64,000 nt of DNA, from the NCBI GenBank assembly GCA_964429385.1, contig CAYSBR010000013.1:3930-67929 (forward strand). The letters are read 5' to 3'. Under the pieces are notes generated by a model that worked only from the letters and a program-made list of their open reading frames with translations, did not search any database and was not told where the DNA came from. Position 1 is the stretch's first letter. Each line of letters begins with the position of its first letter. Below are positions 1 to 8,647 of the stretch, in pieces. The stretch is from UBA2377 sp964429385 (GTDB taxonomy: Bacteria; Verrucomicrobiota; Verrucomicrobiia; Opitutales; Opitutaceae). The translations under genes and the position numbers were made by a program.

Positions 1-378
1 GGCGGGGTCCGCCGCCACCTGGGGAATGGATGCGCCGAGCTGGGCGATGGGCCGGCCGGTTCGGGCGCCGAGCCAGGGGGCGAGTTCATGGAGGAGTTCT
101 CCAGGAGGTTGGGTGCGGCCTTCCCAGACGCGTTCGGCTTCCGTGACCTCGGGAACGAAGGAGTGCCACGCCCGATCGCGCGGATCGTAGGTCACCACGC
201 CTTGGGGGCACTCGAGTCCGGTGAGGTAGTGGTAATCGCTGTGCGCGCGGAAGGGGTAGGTCTGATCGGTGTTCTCCGGCAGGGGGACCGGCACGCCTGC
301 TCCCACGATGAGCAGGGCGTCGCCGAGGGGAAGACTGGCGGCCAGGCGGTGCCGGCGGGCGGACAGGTGATCGTTCAT
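1..378 (-). CDS. Xaa-Pro aminopeptidase, N-terminal part (cut by window edge)
   Basis: The reading frame opens at an ATG whose complement is at 376-378 and runs off the left edge, giving 126 residues. The protein starts MNDHLSARRHRLAASLP and contains DQTYPFRAHSDYHYLTG followed by a P-Q-G-V stretch. This is the signature of the N-terminal (creatinase-like) domain of aminopeptidase P / M24 peptidases, which remove N-terminal residues before proline. The metal-binding pita-bread domain lies outside the window, so activity cannot be judged. No other gene is close enough to suggest a partner; the next gene on this strand is a separate stress protein with its own terminator. Confidence 0.72.
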   Translation of the reverse strand, partial: MNDHLSARRHRLAASLPLGDALLIVGAGVPVPLPENTDQTYPFRAHSDYHYLTGLECPQGVVTYDPRDRAWHSFVPEVTEAERVWEGRTQPPGELLHELAPWLGARTGRPIAQLGASIPQVAADPA

Positions 379-454
379 GCGCCGAGTGTGGGATGCGGAC
401 CTGATCGGCGCAAAGCCTAACGCGGGTCAGGCATGGCGCGTGAAAGTGCGTGAA

Positions 455-487
455 AACAAAAAGGCGCGGGCTGAACCCGCGCCTTGG
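455..487 (-). terminator. Rho-independent terminator of the usp gene
   Basis: GGCGCGGG and CCCGCGCC form an 8-bp G+C stem around a short loop. Read on the minus strand the stem is followed by TTTTTGTTTT. It sits about 20 bases past the stop of the universal stress protein gene and separates it from the peptidase gene. Confidence 0.75.
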
Positions 488-507
488 AAAGGAAAACCGT
501 CCGGAGA

Positions 508-966
508 TTATTTTTTCTTGGCGGCCTTTTTGCGCGGCGGCGGCACGACCACGACGGGGCAGGTGGCTTTCTTGATGATTCCGGTCGTGGTGCTGCCGGC
601 GATCAGTTCGAAGAGCGCGGAGTGGCCGTGAGAGCCGAGCACGATGTAATCGGCCCGGAGCTTTTTGGCCTGTTCGAGGATGTGGCTCACGGATCCGCCG
701 GTGAGGAGAAGGGTGCTGGCCTTGACGCCGCCGGCCTTGAGCCGGCTCTCGACGCGGGCCAACTGGCGGGCGGCGGTTTTTTCGCTGATGGCCACGATTT
801 CGCGGACGTTGGACATCACGGCGCCGTATTCGCTGGTGATGACCGGCGGCTGGACGACGTGCAGCAGCACAAGCCGGCCCTTGAGGGACTTGGCGAGTTC
901 GGCCGCAGCCTTCACGATGCTCGTGCTCAGGGGGGAGAAATCAATCGGGGTGAGGATGGTCTTCAT
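508..966 (-). CDS. Universal stress protein (UspA family)
   Basis: A 152-residue single-domain Usp protein. It starts MKTILTPIDFSP, the usual first strand with an Asp near the nucleotide pocket. It ends with GSHGHSALFELIAGSTT, which matches the ATP-binding G-2x-G-9x-G-S/T pattern, then CPVVVVPP. The last residues form a basic KKAAKKK tail. The family binds ATP or acts as a cytoplasmic stress-response modulator. The gene stands alone with its own terminator, so it is probably monocistronic. Confidence 0.93.
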   Translation of the reverse strand: MKTILTPIDFSPLSTSIVKAAAELAKSLKGRLVLLHVVQPPVITSEYGAVMSNVREIVAISEKTAARQLARVESRLKAGGVKASTLLLTGGSVSHILEQAKKLRADYIVLGSHGHSALFELIAGSTTTGIIKKATCPVVVVPPPRKKAAKKK

Positions 967-1060
967 GACGATGCTGCACTATGCACAAATGCCGGGGGAA
1001 TGACAGCGCAGGATTTGGCGGAGGCGGCGCAAATTTTGCGCAGAGAAGGAATGCCGCGGC

Positions 1061-1936
1061 TCAAGCGGTCCTGCCGCCGAGCCGGGAGAAATGGCGGGGC
1101 AGGCCGGGAACTCCGACCTCGGCCCGGAAGACGCTGCCGGCCTCGCTGTAGCCCGGATCGGTCTCGCCCCGGGCGGAAGTGATGAAGAGCGTGCCGGGCT
1201 TGCCGCCGAAGCAGCACGAGGTCACGCGCGTGGCGGGCACGGAAATCTCGGCAACCACGGTGCCGTCGGGCGCGTGCCGGCGCAGGCGGTGGCCGTCCCA
1301 ACGGGCGGACCACAGATGGCCCTCGGCATCCACGCAGAGGCCGTCGCAGGTGCCCTCGTTTTCCTTGTTGGCGACATAGAACTCGCGCCGGTTGCTCAGG
1401 GCGCCGGTGGCGGCGTCATAATCGAAGGCGAAGATGCGGTTGGTGGTCGAGCAGGTCCAATAGAACGTGCGGCCATCGGGCGAGAGGCCCATGCCGTTGG
1501 AGCAGCCGGTGCCGCGGAAGAGGAGGTGGACGGAGCCGTCGGGGTCGAAGCGGAAGAGTCCGCCGCTTTGATCGTCGGCTCCGATGGTGCCGGCGTAAAC
1601 ACGGCCCGCCGGGTCGGCCATGACATCGTTGAAACGCTGCGTGCCGCCGTCGTTGAAGGTGCGCACGGTGCGGCAGTCGCCGGTGATCGGGTCGAAACGG
1701 GCGAGGTCGTTGATGCGGAAGAGCAGCAGGGCCCCGTCGGCCTCGAGCGTGAAACCGCCGACCGTCGGGCCACGGTAGATTTGCCGGGCGAGCCCGCTGA
1801 TTTCGTCCCAGGCGTAAAGTTCGCCCGCGGCGATATCGGTCCAGAAGAGGGTGCGGCGTGCGGTGTCCCACAGCGGATTTTCACCGAGCTGGTTGCGGGT
1901 GGAGACGAGGAGACGGGCGGAAGGGAGCGGGGACAT
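1061..1936 (-). CDS. SMP-30/gluconolactonase family sugar lactonase
   Basis: A 291-residue six-bladed propeller of the SMP-30/gluconolaconase/LRE family, which opens sugar lactones to sugar acids using one divalent metal. Family marks are LGENPLWD near the N-terminus (the metal-ligand Glu), FNDVMADPAGRVYAGT in the middle, and GLSPDGRTFYWTCS and CDGLCVDAEGHLWSA (Asp ligand region) later. I chose the ATG at 1936 (MSPLPSAR) because an upstream start at 1981 would overlap the SDR gene; this start lies 13 bases past the SDR stop. It is the last gene of the dgoD-SDR-lactonase operon, so the substrate is probably an aldonolactone such as galactonolactone. The substrate is inferred, not seen. Confidence 0.85.
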   Translation of the reverse strand: MSPLPSARLLVSTRNQLGENPLWDTARRTLFWTDIAAGELYAWDEISGLARQIYRGPTVGGFTLEADGALLLFRINDLARFDPITGDCRTVRTFNDGGTQRFNDVMADPAGRVYAGTIGADDQSGGLFRFDPDGSVHLLFRGTGCSNGMGLSPDGRTFYWTCSTTNRIFAFDYDAATGALSNRREFYVANKENEGTCDGLCVDAEGHLWSARWDGHRLRRHAPDGTVVAEISVPATRVTSCCFGGKPGTLFITSARGETDPGYSEAGSVFRAEVGVPGLPRHFSRLGGRTA

Positions 1937-1949
1937 GGATGGAGTCGGG

Positions 1950-2726
1950 TTATTCGAGGAGCCAGCCGCCATCCACCACACAGTTGTGTCCGGTGGAAGC
2001 GCGGCTGACTTCGCTCAGATAGAAGAGAATGTGGTTGGCCACGTCCTGGGGTTGAAGGCGGAGTGGCAGGGACTGCACGGCGGCGAGGTGGGCGAGGTGC
2101 TTGGCGGTGTCGGGGCCGGTGAAATACTCCGCGACCTGGCGCTCGGTGAAGATCCAGCCGGGCGAGAGGGTATTGATGCGGATATGTTCACGGCCGAGTT
2201 CACGGGCGAGGCCGGTGGTCAGGCCGAGGATGCCGGCCTTGGTGGCTGCGTAGATGGCGCGACCGGGGAGGCCGAGCCGGTAGTTGATGGAGGAAACATT
2301 GACGATGGCGCGGCCTGCTCCGGCGCGGAGCAGATCGAGGCTGGCGCGGATGACGAGGTGGTAGGCGCGGAGGTTGAGGTCCACGATGCGATCCCATGCC
2401 GCGGCGTCGCCCCCGGAGAGCGGGAACTTGGGGTCCACGCCGGCGACGTTGACGACATAGTCGAGATGGCCGGTCTTGACGCGCAGCGTGGCGAAGACGC
2501 GATCGATGGCGGCGGGGTCGCGCAGATCGCAGGGCAGGGCGTGAAATGCAGGGTGGGCGATGGCCGGGGCCTCGAGCGCAAGGCCGAGGCAGGTGGCGCC
2601 GTTGGCGAGCAGCGCCTCGATGGTGGCGCGACCGATGCCGGCCGATGCGCCGGTGACGAGGGCGACGCGACCCTTGAGGTCGGGCAGCAAAATTGCCGGA
2701 GCGGGCGTATCGCGCAGATCGGGCAT
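1950..2726 (-). CDS. SDR-family sugar dehydrogenase
   Basis: A 258-residue classical short-chain dehydrogenase/reductase. It has the nucleotide-binding TGASAGIG at about residues 25-32, NVAGVD, the catalytic Ser in NVSSINYR, the YAATK catalytic Tyr-Lys pair, and the C-terminal VVDGGWLLE typical of sugar dehydrogenases. It lies 7 bases after the dehydratase stop and 13 bases before the lactonase start, so the three are almost certainly co-transcribed. The context suggests oxidation of an aldose such as galactose or fucose to its lactone. SDR substrate cannot be read from sequence alone. Confidence 0.88.
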   Translation of the reverse strand: MPDLRDTPAPAILLPDLKGRVALVTGASAGIGRATIEALLANGATCLGLALEAPAIAHPAFHALPCDLRDPAAIDRVFATLRVKTGHLDYVVNVAGVDPKFPLSGGDAAAWDRIVDLNLRAYHLVIRASLDLLRAGAGRAIVNVSSINYRLGLPGRAIYAATKAGILGLTTGLARELGREHIRINTLSPGWIFTERQVAEYFTGPDTAKHLAHLAAVQSLPLRLQPQDVANHILFYLSEVSRASTGHNCVVDGGWLLE

Positions 2727-2732
2727 GGCGCG

Positions 2733-3911
2733 TTACCAATCCACGACCGAGCCGTCGGGCGCAAAGCTGCGGCGGGGAATCTCCTGTTCGAAGGGATGGG
2801 CGGCGATGGCGTCCTCGTTGATTTCGACGCCAAGGCCGGGGCGCGAACTCGGCAAAACCATGCGTCCCTTTTTTTCGATGGTGAAGCCCCAGTTCACCAC
2901 TTCATCACGCCAGGGCACATCCTGATGGACGGCCTCGCAGATGAGGTAGTTGGGCGTGGCGAAGCCGAACTCGATGGAGGCGGCGGTGCTGACGGGGCCC
3001 TGCGGATTGTGCGGCGCGACGGCGACGCCGTAGGCATTGGCCATCGCGGCAATGCGCCGCACTTCGCTCAAGCCGCCGCAGTGCGTGATGTCGGGCTGGA
3101 TGATGCTGGCGGCCTGCAATTCGAAGAGGCGCTTGAAGGCGAACTGCGAGACCATGCGTTCGCCGGTGGCGATGGGCGTCCGCACGGCGCGCTGCACGGC
3201 GGCGATGCCTTCCATGTGCTCGGGCCAGCAGGGCTCCTCGAAAAAGTAGAGGCCGTAGGGCTCAAGCGCCTTGGCGAAGATGAGGCCCATGCGCGGCGAG
3301 GGGCGGGCGTGGCAGTCCACCATGATGTCGATGGCGTCACCCACGGCCTCCCGCATGGCGCCGACGCACGCTTCGGCAAACTTCACCGGGCGCAGGCCCT
3401 CGATCATCATCTGCTCCGGGACGGGCATGGACTTGAAGGCGGTGAAGCCCTCGGCGACCGCCCGCTGCGCGAGCTCACCGAAGCGCCTGGCCTCGTTGAC
3501 CGGCGTCTCGTAAAAATCCTCCATGCGCCCGCCGCCGAGGTGGCAGTAAAGGCGCACGTAATCGCGCACACGGCCGCCCCAGAGTTGGTGGCAGGGCACG
3601 CCGAGGGTTTTGCCGAGAATGTCCCAAAGGGCGAGGTCGATGCCGGCGATGGCGGTGCCGCGCACCACGTCGTTGCCGTGCCAGAAGTGCTGGCGATACA
3701 TCATCTGCCAGAGATGCTCGATGCGGCGCGGATCCTCGCCGACGAGGAGCTGGCTCAGGTCCTCGATGGCGCCGACGACGCCGCGGGTATGCCATTCGAG
3801 GGTCGCCTCACCCCAGCCGATGAGACCGGGCTGGTCGGTGATGACTTTGACGAATATCCAATTGCGCATCCGCGCGTGGCAGACCCGGGTTTCAATGCGC
3901 GAGATCTTCAT
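2733..3911 (-). CDS. dgoD: D-galactonate dehydratase-like enolase-superfamily enzyme
   Basis: A 392-residue enolase-superfamily member of the mandelate racemase branch, close in layout to E. coli DgoD. DgoD converts D-galactonate to 2-keto-3-deoxygalactonate. Visible marks: capping-domain start MKISRIETRV and GWGEAT; metal-ligand regions VDCHARPS (Asp and neighbouring His), FFEEP (Glu) and ATGERM (Glu); and APHNPQGP with the catalytic His. The ending PGLGVEINEDA also matches. It leads the operon with the SDR and lactonase. The substrate could be another aldonate, since this subgroup is functionally mixed; the galactonate call rests on overall similarity and neighbours. The gene starts 121 bases from the divergent glycosidase-like gene, leaving room for a shared control region. 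Confidence 0.82.
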   Translation of the reverse strand: MKISRIETRVCHARMRNWIFVKVITDQPGLIGWGEATLEWHTRGVVGAIEDLSQLLVGEDPRRIEHLWQMMYRQHFWHGNDVVRGTAIAGIDLALWDILGKTLGVPCHQLWGGRVRDYVRLYCHLGGGRMEDFYETPVNEARRFGELAQRAVAEGFTAFKSMPVPEQMMIEGLRPVKFAEACVGAMREAVGDAIDIMVDCHARPSPRMGLIFAKALEPYGLYFFEEPCWPEHMEGIAAVQRAVRTPIATGERMVSQFAFKRLFELQAASIIQPDITHCGGLSEVRRIAAMANAYGVAVAPHNPQGPVSTAASIEFGFATPNYLICEAVHQDVPWRDEVVNWGFTIEKKGRMVLPSSRPGLGVEINEDAIAAHPFEQEIPRRSFAPDGSVVDW

Positions 3912-4032
3912 GGGGCGAGGAACGAGGATGTTTTACGGGAGGGCGGGTCAATGGTGAAATTGGGTGGTCCGTTTTTGTTGCATATCGGCACGCGGGGTGT
4001 GTGGTGGAGCGCATCCTTGTAACTTTTACCCC

Positions 4033-5691
4033 ATGGCTGATACTTCCGCTCCCTCTGCGCGACTGCTCTACAACTGTGATTTCGGCGGCATGTTCTGGAA
4101 TCCCGAAATGTGGCGGGTGGATCCCGACCGCTACACCGCGGGGGCCATTCATCGCTTCGTGGACAATCTGGCTGACCACGGGGTGGACACGTTGGTCATC
4201 AGTCCCACCACCAAGGTGGCCTGGTATCCGAGCAAGGTGATTCCGACCGTCCTCGACGGCTACCGGCGCGATGACGCGGAGTTTTTCAAGGCGCGGAATC
4301 CCGACTGCTACTGGTTCCGGCCGGATTTTTTGAATTCCTATCTGGATCTCGCCGAGGCCGGGGTGGACTGGCTGGCGGAGGCGATCGCGGCCTGTCGCCG
4401 CCGGGGGATGGGCGTGTTGATCTCGGTGCGCATGAACGATCCGCACAATGGCGCGGACCTGGCTGATCCGCTGAATCCGCCCGAGCTGGCGGACTGCCGG
4501 CTGGGCGGCTGGAAGGCGCATCCGGAGAGCCGTTACGAAACGGGCACCTACGGGCTGGATTACACCCGGCAGGAAATGCGCGACTATATGTTCCGGATGA
4601 TCCGCGAACTGGTGGAGGATTACGATGCCGACGGGGTGCAGCTCGACTGGCTGCGCGTGCCGGGCTGTTGCCCGGTGCCGGCCACGGAGGCGATGATCGA
4701 GATGATGACCGAGTGGACGGGCCGCGTGCGCGATCTCACGCAGGCGAAAGCGGCGCGCACGGGCCGGCCTTGCCGGCTGGGGCTGCGCATGCCGGGCAAT
4801 TACCGGATGCTGCGCCACATCGGGCTCGATGTGGCGGCCTGGGTGCGGGCCGGGTGGATGGATTTCATCTGTCCGTCGAACTTCATGCAGACGTCGTGGA
4901 CGATGCCGCACGAGCGGCTCCGCGAGGAACTGGGCGCGGATGTGACGATTTATGGCGTCACCGAGCTGGAGCAGAGTTTCATGTGGTCGCGGCGGAAGGG
5001 CGGTCCTATCTCCCGTTTCCTTGGGGCGCATCCGCGTGTATTGCGCGCCAATGTCGCGGGCAAGCTGGTGCTGGGGGCCGAGGGCATCGAGGTGTTCAAC
5101 TTCTTCGTGGCCGATCTCTCTCGCCGGTTTCAGGGAGTGGATTTGCATGGCGTCTATCCCTCGCTGCGGAATCTGACTGACCTGGAGGCGCTGCGCGGAC
5201 AGGAAAAACACTACGCGCTGCCGGTGGCCGGGCGCTACTGCTGGGCGCCGCCGTTCGACCTGCCGGAGCCGTTGCCGGTCATGATCGAGCCGCAGGGGCG
5301 GCGGGAGTTTCGTCTGCCCATGTGCGCGGAACCCGCGGGGGCCGACCTTGAGCTGGTCATTCAAGTCATCGTGGAGCGGGGGGCGGGCCGGTTTGACGTG
5401 GGATTGAGTTTCAACGGCGACTGGCCGCGATTCAATGCCGGGGTGAGCGACGGGATGTTGTTTCCCACCGAGCTGCACCGCACCCATGTGCCGGAGCACG
5501 AGGCTTATGTCTTCACCCTGCCGGTCGGGGAAATCCGCGAGGGTTGGAATGAGATCGTGGTGTGCAACGGCGTGAGGGAAGGGCAGCCGCCGGCCGAGCA
5601 AGACGCGCAGACGTTCCGCGTGGTCGGTTTGGAACTGGCGGTCAGATCCGCGGCAAAAACAGAGGTGTCGTCATCGGGCCCCGTCGAATGA
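4033..5691 (+). CDS. Putative TIM-barrel glycosidase-like protein (family-10-like hypothetical)
   Basis: A 552-residue protein I cannot assign to a characterised family. The start MADTSAPSARLLYNCDFGGMF was chosen because the upstream frame lacks conserved character. The first 330 residues look like a glycoside-hydrolase TIM barrel: VDTLVISPTTKVAWYPS, GMGVLISVRMNDPHN, then DADGVQLDWLRVP at about residues 197-209, where carboxylates would sit in a (beta/alpha)8 active site. The last third, with RREFRLP and AGRFDVGLSFNGDWP, looks like a beta-sandwich. It has no signal peptide, which suggests a cytoplasmic role on imported oligosaccharide. It precedes the GH4 gene on the same strand and is divergent from dgoD, consistent with sugar or uronate breakdown. 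Confidence 0.6.
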   Translation: MADTSAPSARLLYNCDFGGMFWNPEMWRVDPDRYTAGAIHRFVDNLADHGVDTLVISPTTKVAWYPSKVIPTVLDGYRRDDAEFFKARNPDCYWFRPDFLNSYLDLAEAGVDWLAEAIAACRRRGMGVLISVRMNDPHNGADLADPLNPPELADCRLGGWKAHPESRYETGTYGLDYTRQEMRDYMFRMIRELVEDYDADGVQLDWLRVPGCCPVPATEAMIEMMTEWTGRVRDLTQAKAARTGRPCRLGLRMPGNYRMLRHIGLDVAAWVRAGWMDFICPSNFMQTSWTMPHERLREELGADVTIYGVTELEQSFMWSRRKGGPISRFLGAHPRVLRANVAGKLVLGAEGIEVFNFFVADLSRRFQGVDLHGVYPSLRNLTDLEALRGQEKHYALPVAGRYCWAPPFDLPEPLPVMIEPQGRREFRLPMCAEPAGADLELVIQVIVERGAGRFDVGLSFNGDWPRFNAGVSDGMLFPTELHRTHVPEHEAYVFTLPVGEIREGWNEIVVCNGVREGQPPAEQDAQTFRVVGLELAVRSAAKTEVSSSGPVE

Positions 5692-5740
5692 AGGTTTGCT
5701 GAAGCATGACGGACCGTTGAGCGGCTGGCGTGATCCGGTG

Positions 5741-7108
5741 ATGAACCCCGTGGAAATCAAAATCGCCTACATTGGCGGCGGGTCGCGAAACTGGGCGCGT
5801 GACTTGATGACGGACTTGGCGCTTGCACCGCGGCTGCGCGGGCGGCTGGCGCTTTACGATATCGATCACGCGTCGGCGGTGAAAAACGCCGGCATCGCCC
5901 GGAGTGTCTTTGCCCGGCCCGAGGCGGTCGGAAACTTTCGCGTCAGCGCCGAGCGCAGGCTCACCGCTGCGCTCAAGGGGGCCGATTTCGTCGTCATCTC
6001 GACCGAGCCCGGCCCCATGACCATGCGTTATGCGGATCTGGAGATTCCGGCGCGCCACGGGGTCGTGCAGCCGGTGGGGGATACGACGGGGCCGGGCGGT
6101 TTCATGAGGGCATTGCGCGCAATTCCGCAATACCTTGGGTTGGCGCAAGCGATCGGCGAGCATTGCCCGGGGGCCTGGGTCATCAACTACACGAATCCGA
6201 TGACACTCTGCACGGCGGCGTTGCATGTCGGGTTTCCCGGGATCAAGGCCTTTGGCTGCTGCCACGAAGTCTTTCATGTGCAGGAGCGGCTGGCCGGCTT
6301 GGTGACCGGCTGGTTCGGGGTGGAGCGACCGGCCCGGCAGGAGATCATCCTTGATATCACCGGGATCAATCACTTCACGTGGGCCACCGCGGCCAGTTGG
6401 CAGGGGCGGGATCTATTCCCCGGGTTGGCGAAGCATGCGGCTGCGCCCGCCCGGTTTCGCGATGCCACCGCCATCGCCCTTGGGCACAAGCGGCGTGAGG
6501 AGTGGTTCACCAGCCCCGGGTTGATCGGGCTTGATCTGTTTCGTCGCTACGGCGCGCTGGGGGCCGCGGGTGACCGGCACTTGGCGGAGTTTGTGCCCTG
6601 GTATGCCACGAGCGAGTCGCACCTGCATCGCTGGGGGGTGGTGCTCACGCCCTATGCCTGGCGGTTGCGCCGGGCTCGGATGAGGGATCACTCGCTGGCT
6701 TATTATGCCCGGCGCGGCCTGCAACGCAGCAACGAGGAAGGGGTGCGCCTGATCGAGGCTTTACTCGGATTGGGCGACCTCGATACCAACGTCAATTTCC
6801 CCAACCGGGGTCAGGTGGAATCCCTGCCACTTGGCCATGTGGTCGAGACCCACGCGCAGTTCCGGCGGGGCAGCCTCACCCCGGTGGTGGCGCGGCCCCT
6901 GCCTGCTGCCGCGGCCGCACTCGTGCGCCGTGTGGCCGAAGTGCAGGCCTTGGTTTTGGAGGCCGCGCGCACTCGTGACACGGACCGGGCGTTTGCCGCG
7001 CTGCTGGCCGATCCCCTGATGCACCTGCCGGTCGATGATGCCTGGAAGATGTTTGCAGCCATGTTGCGCCATTGCCGCCGGCAACTGCCGGGTTGGCGAT
7101 GCCCATGA
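5741..7108 (+). CDS. GH4 NAD-dependent glycosidase, alpha-galacturonidase (LplD) type
   Basis: A 455-residue family 4 glycoside hydrolase. These enzymes use NAD and a divalent metal in an oxidation-elimination mechanism. It shows IKIAYIGGGSRNWARDL (Rossmann start), VGDTTGPGGFMRALRAIP, NYTNPM, GCCHEVFHVQ (metal Cys and His), GINHFTW and GAAGDRHLAEFVPW. These segments resemble my memory of B. subtilis LplD, an alpha-galacturonidase, more than 6-phospho-alpha-glucosidases. The ATG at 5741 puts the usual few residues before the Rossmann strand; a TTG at 5696 is less likely. It follows the glycosidase-like gene by 49 bases. Alpha-galacturonide is the likely substrate, which would fit pectin breakdown. 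Alpha-galactoside is the alternative. Confidence 0.82.
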   Translation: MNPVEIKIAYIGGGSRNWARDLMTDLALAPRLRGRLALYDIDHASAVKNAGIARSVFARPEAVGNFRVSAERRLTAALKGADFVVISTEPGPMTMRYADLEIPARHGVVQPVGDTTGPGGFMRALRAIPQYLGLAQAIGEHCPGAWVINYTNPMTLCTAALHVGFPGIKAFGCCHEVFHVQERLAGLVTGWFGVERPARQEIILDITGINHFTWATAASWQGRDLFPGLAKHAAAPARFRDATAIALGHKRREEWFTSPGLIGLDLFRRYGALGAAGDRHLAEFVPWYATSESHLHRWGVVLTPYAWRLRRARMRDHSLAYYARRGLQRSNEEGVRLIEALLGLGDLDTNVNFPNRGQVESLPLGHVVETHAQFRRGSLTPVVARPLPAAAAALVRRVAEVQALVLEAARTRDTDRAFAALLADPLMHLPVDDAWKMFAAMLRHCRRQLPGWRCP

Positions 7109-7654
7109 TGTGGCGCCTTTCAGAAAGGAGATGGCATTTTGCAGGGACAACGAAGACAATGAAAAAGGAGGGCGCCCCGTCCCTCTGCGATCTCCCGCGC
7201 AAAAGCTTTCATTGTGCCAACATCCTCTTCCCCTTGGCTTTGGGTCGCGGCGCGTCGAATGGCTGCCCAGACTGTGATCGAACTCGAAACGGCAAAATCG
7301 AATTGAAAAACTTCCCTCTCTAGGAGCGAAAATCTAGGTCAATTTCAGATGGTCAGGGCAGTATGGAAACGAACGGTTTTGTCTGATCGCGCACGCCGAT
7401 TTGATTCTTTTGATTCGCAGTCGGCATCGTGCGGAGAGATGAGCCGGTCGCGCAAGAATCGCAGGGACAAGTGGCGATTGACCTGAGCCTGAAAAACTGG
7501 ACACGAAAGGTCAGAAAATAAGGCGATAAGTGGTCACAATCCTGAAAGAAAAGCGCTACATCGACAAGCCGGCGTCTTAAGGTGCGCCCCAAGCCTGAAC
7601 GCGCTTTCCGATTGGCATTGGCGTGTGGTTTCGCCACTACATGCGCCGATCACC
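7109..7654. other. Intergenic stretch, no gene recognised
   Basis: About 546 bases between the GH4 gene and the secretion operon, noticeably richer in A+T than the surrounding genes. CAATGAAA (7157-7164) and TTTCATTG (7207-7214) form an 8-bp inverted repeat that may end GH4 transcription. A small minus-strand frame at 7353-7637 has no familiar character. The secretion-operon promoter is expected here, but I cannot point to a convincing -35/-10 pair. Confidence 0.5.
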
Positions 7655-8212
7655 ATGCTGCGGATGCCTTTCAGATCGAATATCGGCCTGCTGGCGGGAA
7701 GCCTGCTCCTGGCGGCGGGGCTGCACGGGCAGGGGGCGTTGCTGGAAAGTCTCGTGAGCAATTCTCCCTTCGCTTCGCCGGCCTCAGCGGCGCCGGCCGC
7801 GCCCGCGCCGGCGAGCGCGCCGCTGGAGTTTCGCGGGGTCTTCGCCGACGGCGGGGAGTATTTTTTCAGCATCTACGATCCCGCCGCGCGCACCTCGCAA
7901 TGGGCCAGCCTGAACGAGTCCGGCGACGACTTTACGCTGCGCAGCTACGATGAAAGCAAGCAGACGCTGGTGGCCGATTACCAAGGCCGCAGCTTCGTCC
8001 TCGCGTTGACGAAGGCGCCGGTCATGGCCACGGCCGCCTCGGCGCAGAAGCCGGCGCCGCCCGGCCCCCAACCGCCGCCGCAGGTCCAGCCCACGCCCAG
8101 CCCGCCGGACGAAGCCTCGCGCCTCGCCGCCATCGCCGACGAAGTCCGCCGCCGCCGCGAGTTGCGCCGCAACGCCGCCGCGGCCAACGTGCGTCCGCCC
8201 AACCCTCCCTGA
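7655..8212 (+). CDS. GspC/PilP-like periplasmic protein, first gene of the secretion operon
   Basis: A 185-residue protein starting MLRMPFRSNIGLLAGSLLLAAG, an N-terminal anchor or signal peptide. An Ala/Pro linker follows. A small beta domain, LEFRGVFADGGEYFFSIYD to GRSFVLALTKAP, resembles the homology region of GspC and PilP, with its G-V start and L-V-A-D-Y-Q-G-R ending. The C-terminus is Pro-rich, then basic and helical. GspC links the inner-membrane platform to the secretin in type II secretion. The gene stops 3 bases before gspG, which supports a role in the same machine. The GspC call is an inference from domain shape and position; similarity is low. Confidence 0.45.
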   Translation: MLRMPFRSNIGLLAGSLLLAAGLHGQGALLESLVSNSPFASPASAAPAAPAPASAPLEFRGVFADGGEYFFSIYDPAARTSQWASLNESGDDFTLRSYDESKQTLVADYQGRSFVLALTKAPVMATAASAQKPAPPGPQPPPQVQPTPSPPDEASRLAAIADEVRRRRELRRNAAAANVRPPNPP

Positions 8213-8215
8213 TTT

Positions 8216-8641
8216 ATGCCCCCCGCCCGTCTCAATGCTTTCACCCTGCTGGAAATTCTCGTGGCGCTCGCGATCATCGGCCTGCTGGCCGGCCTCGCGA
8301 TCAGCAACAGCGACCGCATCTTCGGTCAGAGTCAGGAAGCGGTGGCCCGCGTTTTCGTGCGCGATTCGCTGAAGACGTCGCTGGTGCGCTACAAGATCGA
8401 CCTGGGCGACTATCCCTCGACCGCCGAAGGCATCGCGGCGCTCATCACTCCTCCGGCCAACAAGGCCGAGCGCTGGCGCGGACCCTACATCGAAGCCCCC
8501 GGCAATCGCGTCCCGCTCGACCCGTGGGGCGAACCCTACCGTTACCGCTATCCCGGCACGCGCAACCAGGGCGGCTACGATCTCTACTCGCTCGGCCCCG
8601 ACAAGACCGAAGGGACGGAGGACGACATCGGCAACTGGTGA
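8216..8641 (+). CDS. gspG: Type II secretion major pseudopilin GspG
   Basis: A 141-residue protein that forms the main pseudopilus subunit. The class III signal is LNA-FTLLEILVALAIIGLL: a hydrophobic helix with Glu at +5. The residue before the cleavage site is Ala instead of the usual Gly. Downstream marks are textbook GspG: DYPSTAEGIAAL, WRGPYIEAP, PLDPWGEPYRYRYPG, YDLYSLGPD and EDDIGNW, the last giving the calcium-site Asp residues. The start follows the previous stop by 3 bases. The operon continues with minor pseudopilins. Confidence 0.94.
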   Translation: MPPARLNAFTLLEILVALAIIGLLAGLAISNSDRIFGQSQEAVARVFVRDSLKTSLVRYKIDLGDYPSTAEGIAALITPPANKAERWRGPYIEAPGNRVPLDPWGEPYRYRYPGTRNQGGYDLYSLGPDKTEGTEDDIGNW

Positions 8642-8647
8642 GCCGCC

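Noticed and set aside
1851..4022. 723-residue plus-strand frame opposite the dehydratase operon
   Set aside because: Antisense shadow of dgoD and the SDR; composition is Gly/Asp/Glu/Val with no domain.
3892..5601. 569-residue minus-strand frame opposite the TIM-barrel protein
   Set aside because: His/Arg/Pro-rich antisense shadow; the plus strand has the coherent protein.
7353..7637. 94-residue minus-strand frame in the intergenic region before the secretion operon
   Set aside because: No recognisable domain, no ribosome-binding site that stands out, and no partner; listed only as part of the gene-free stretch.
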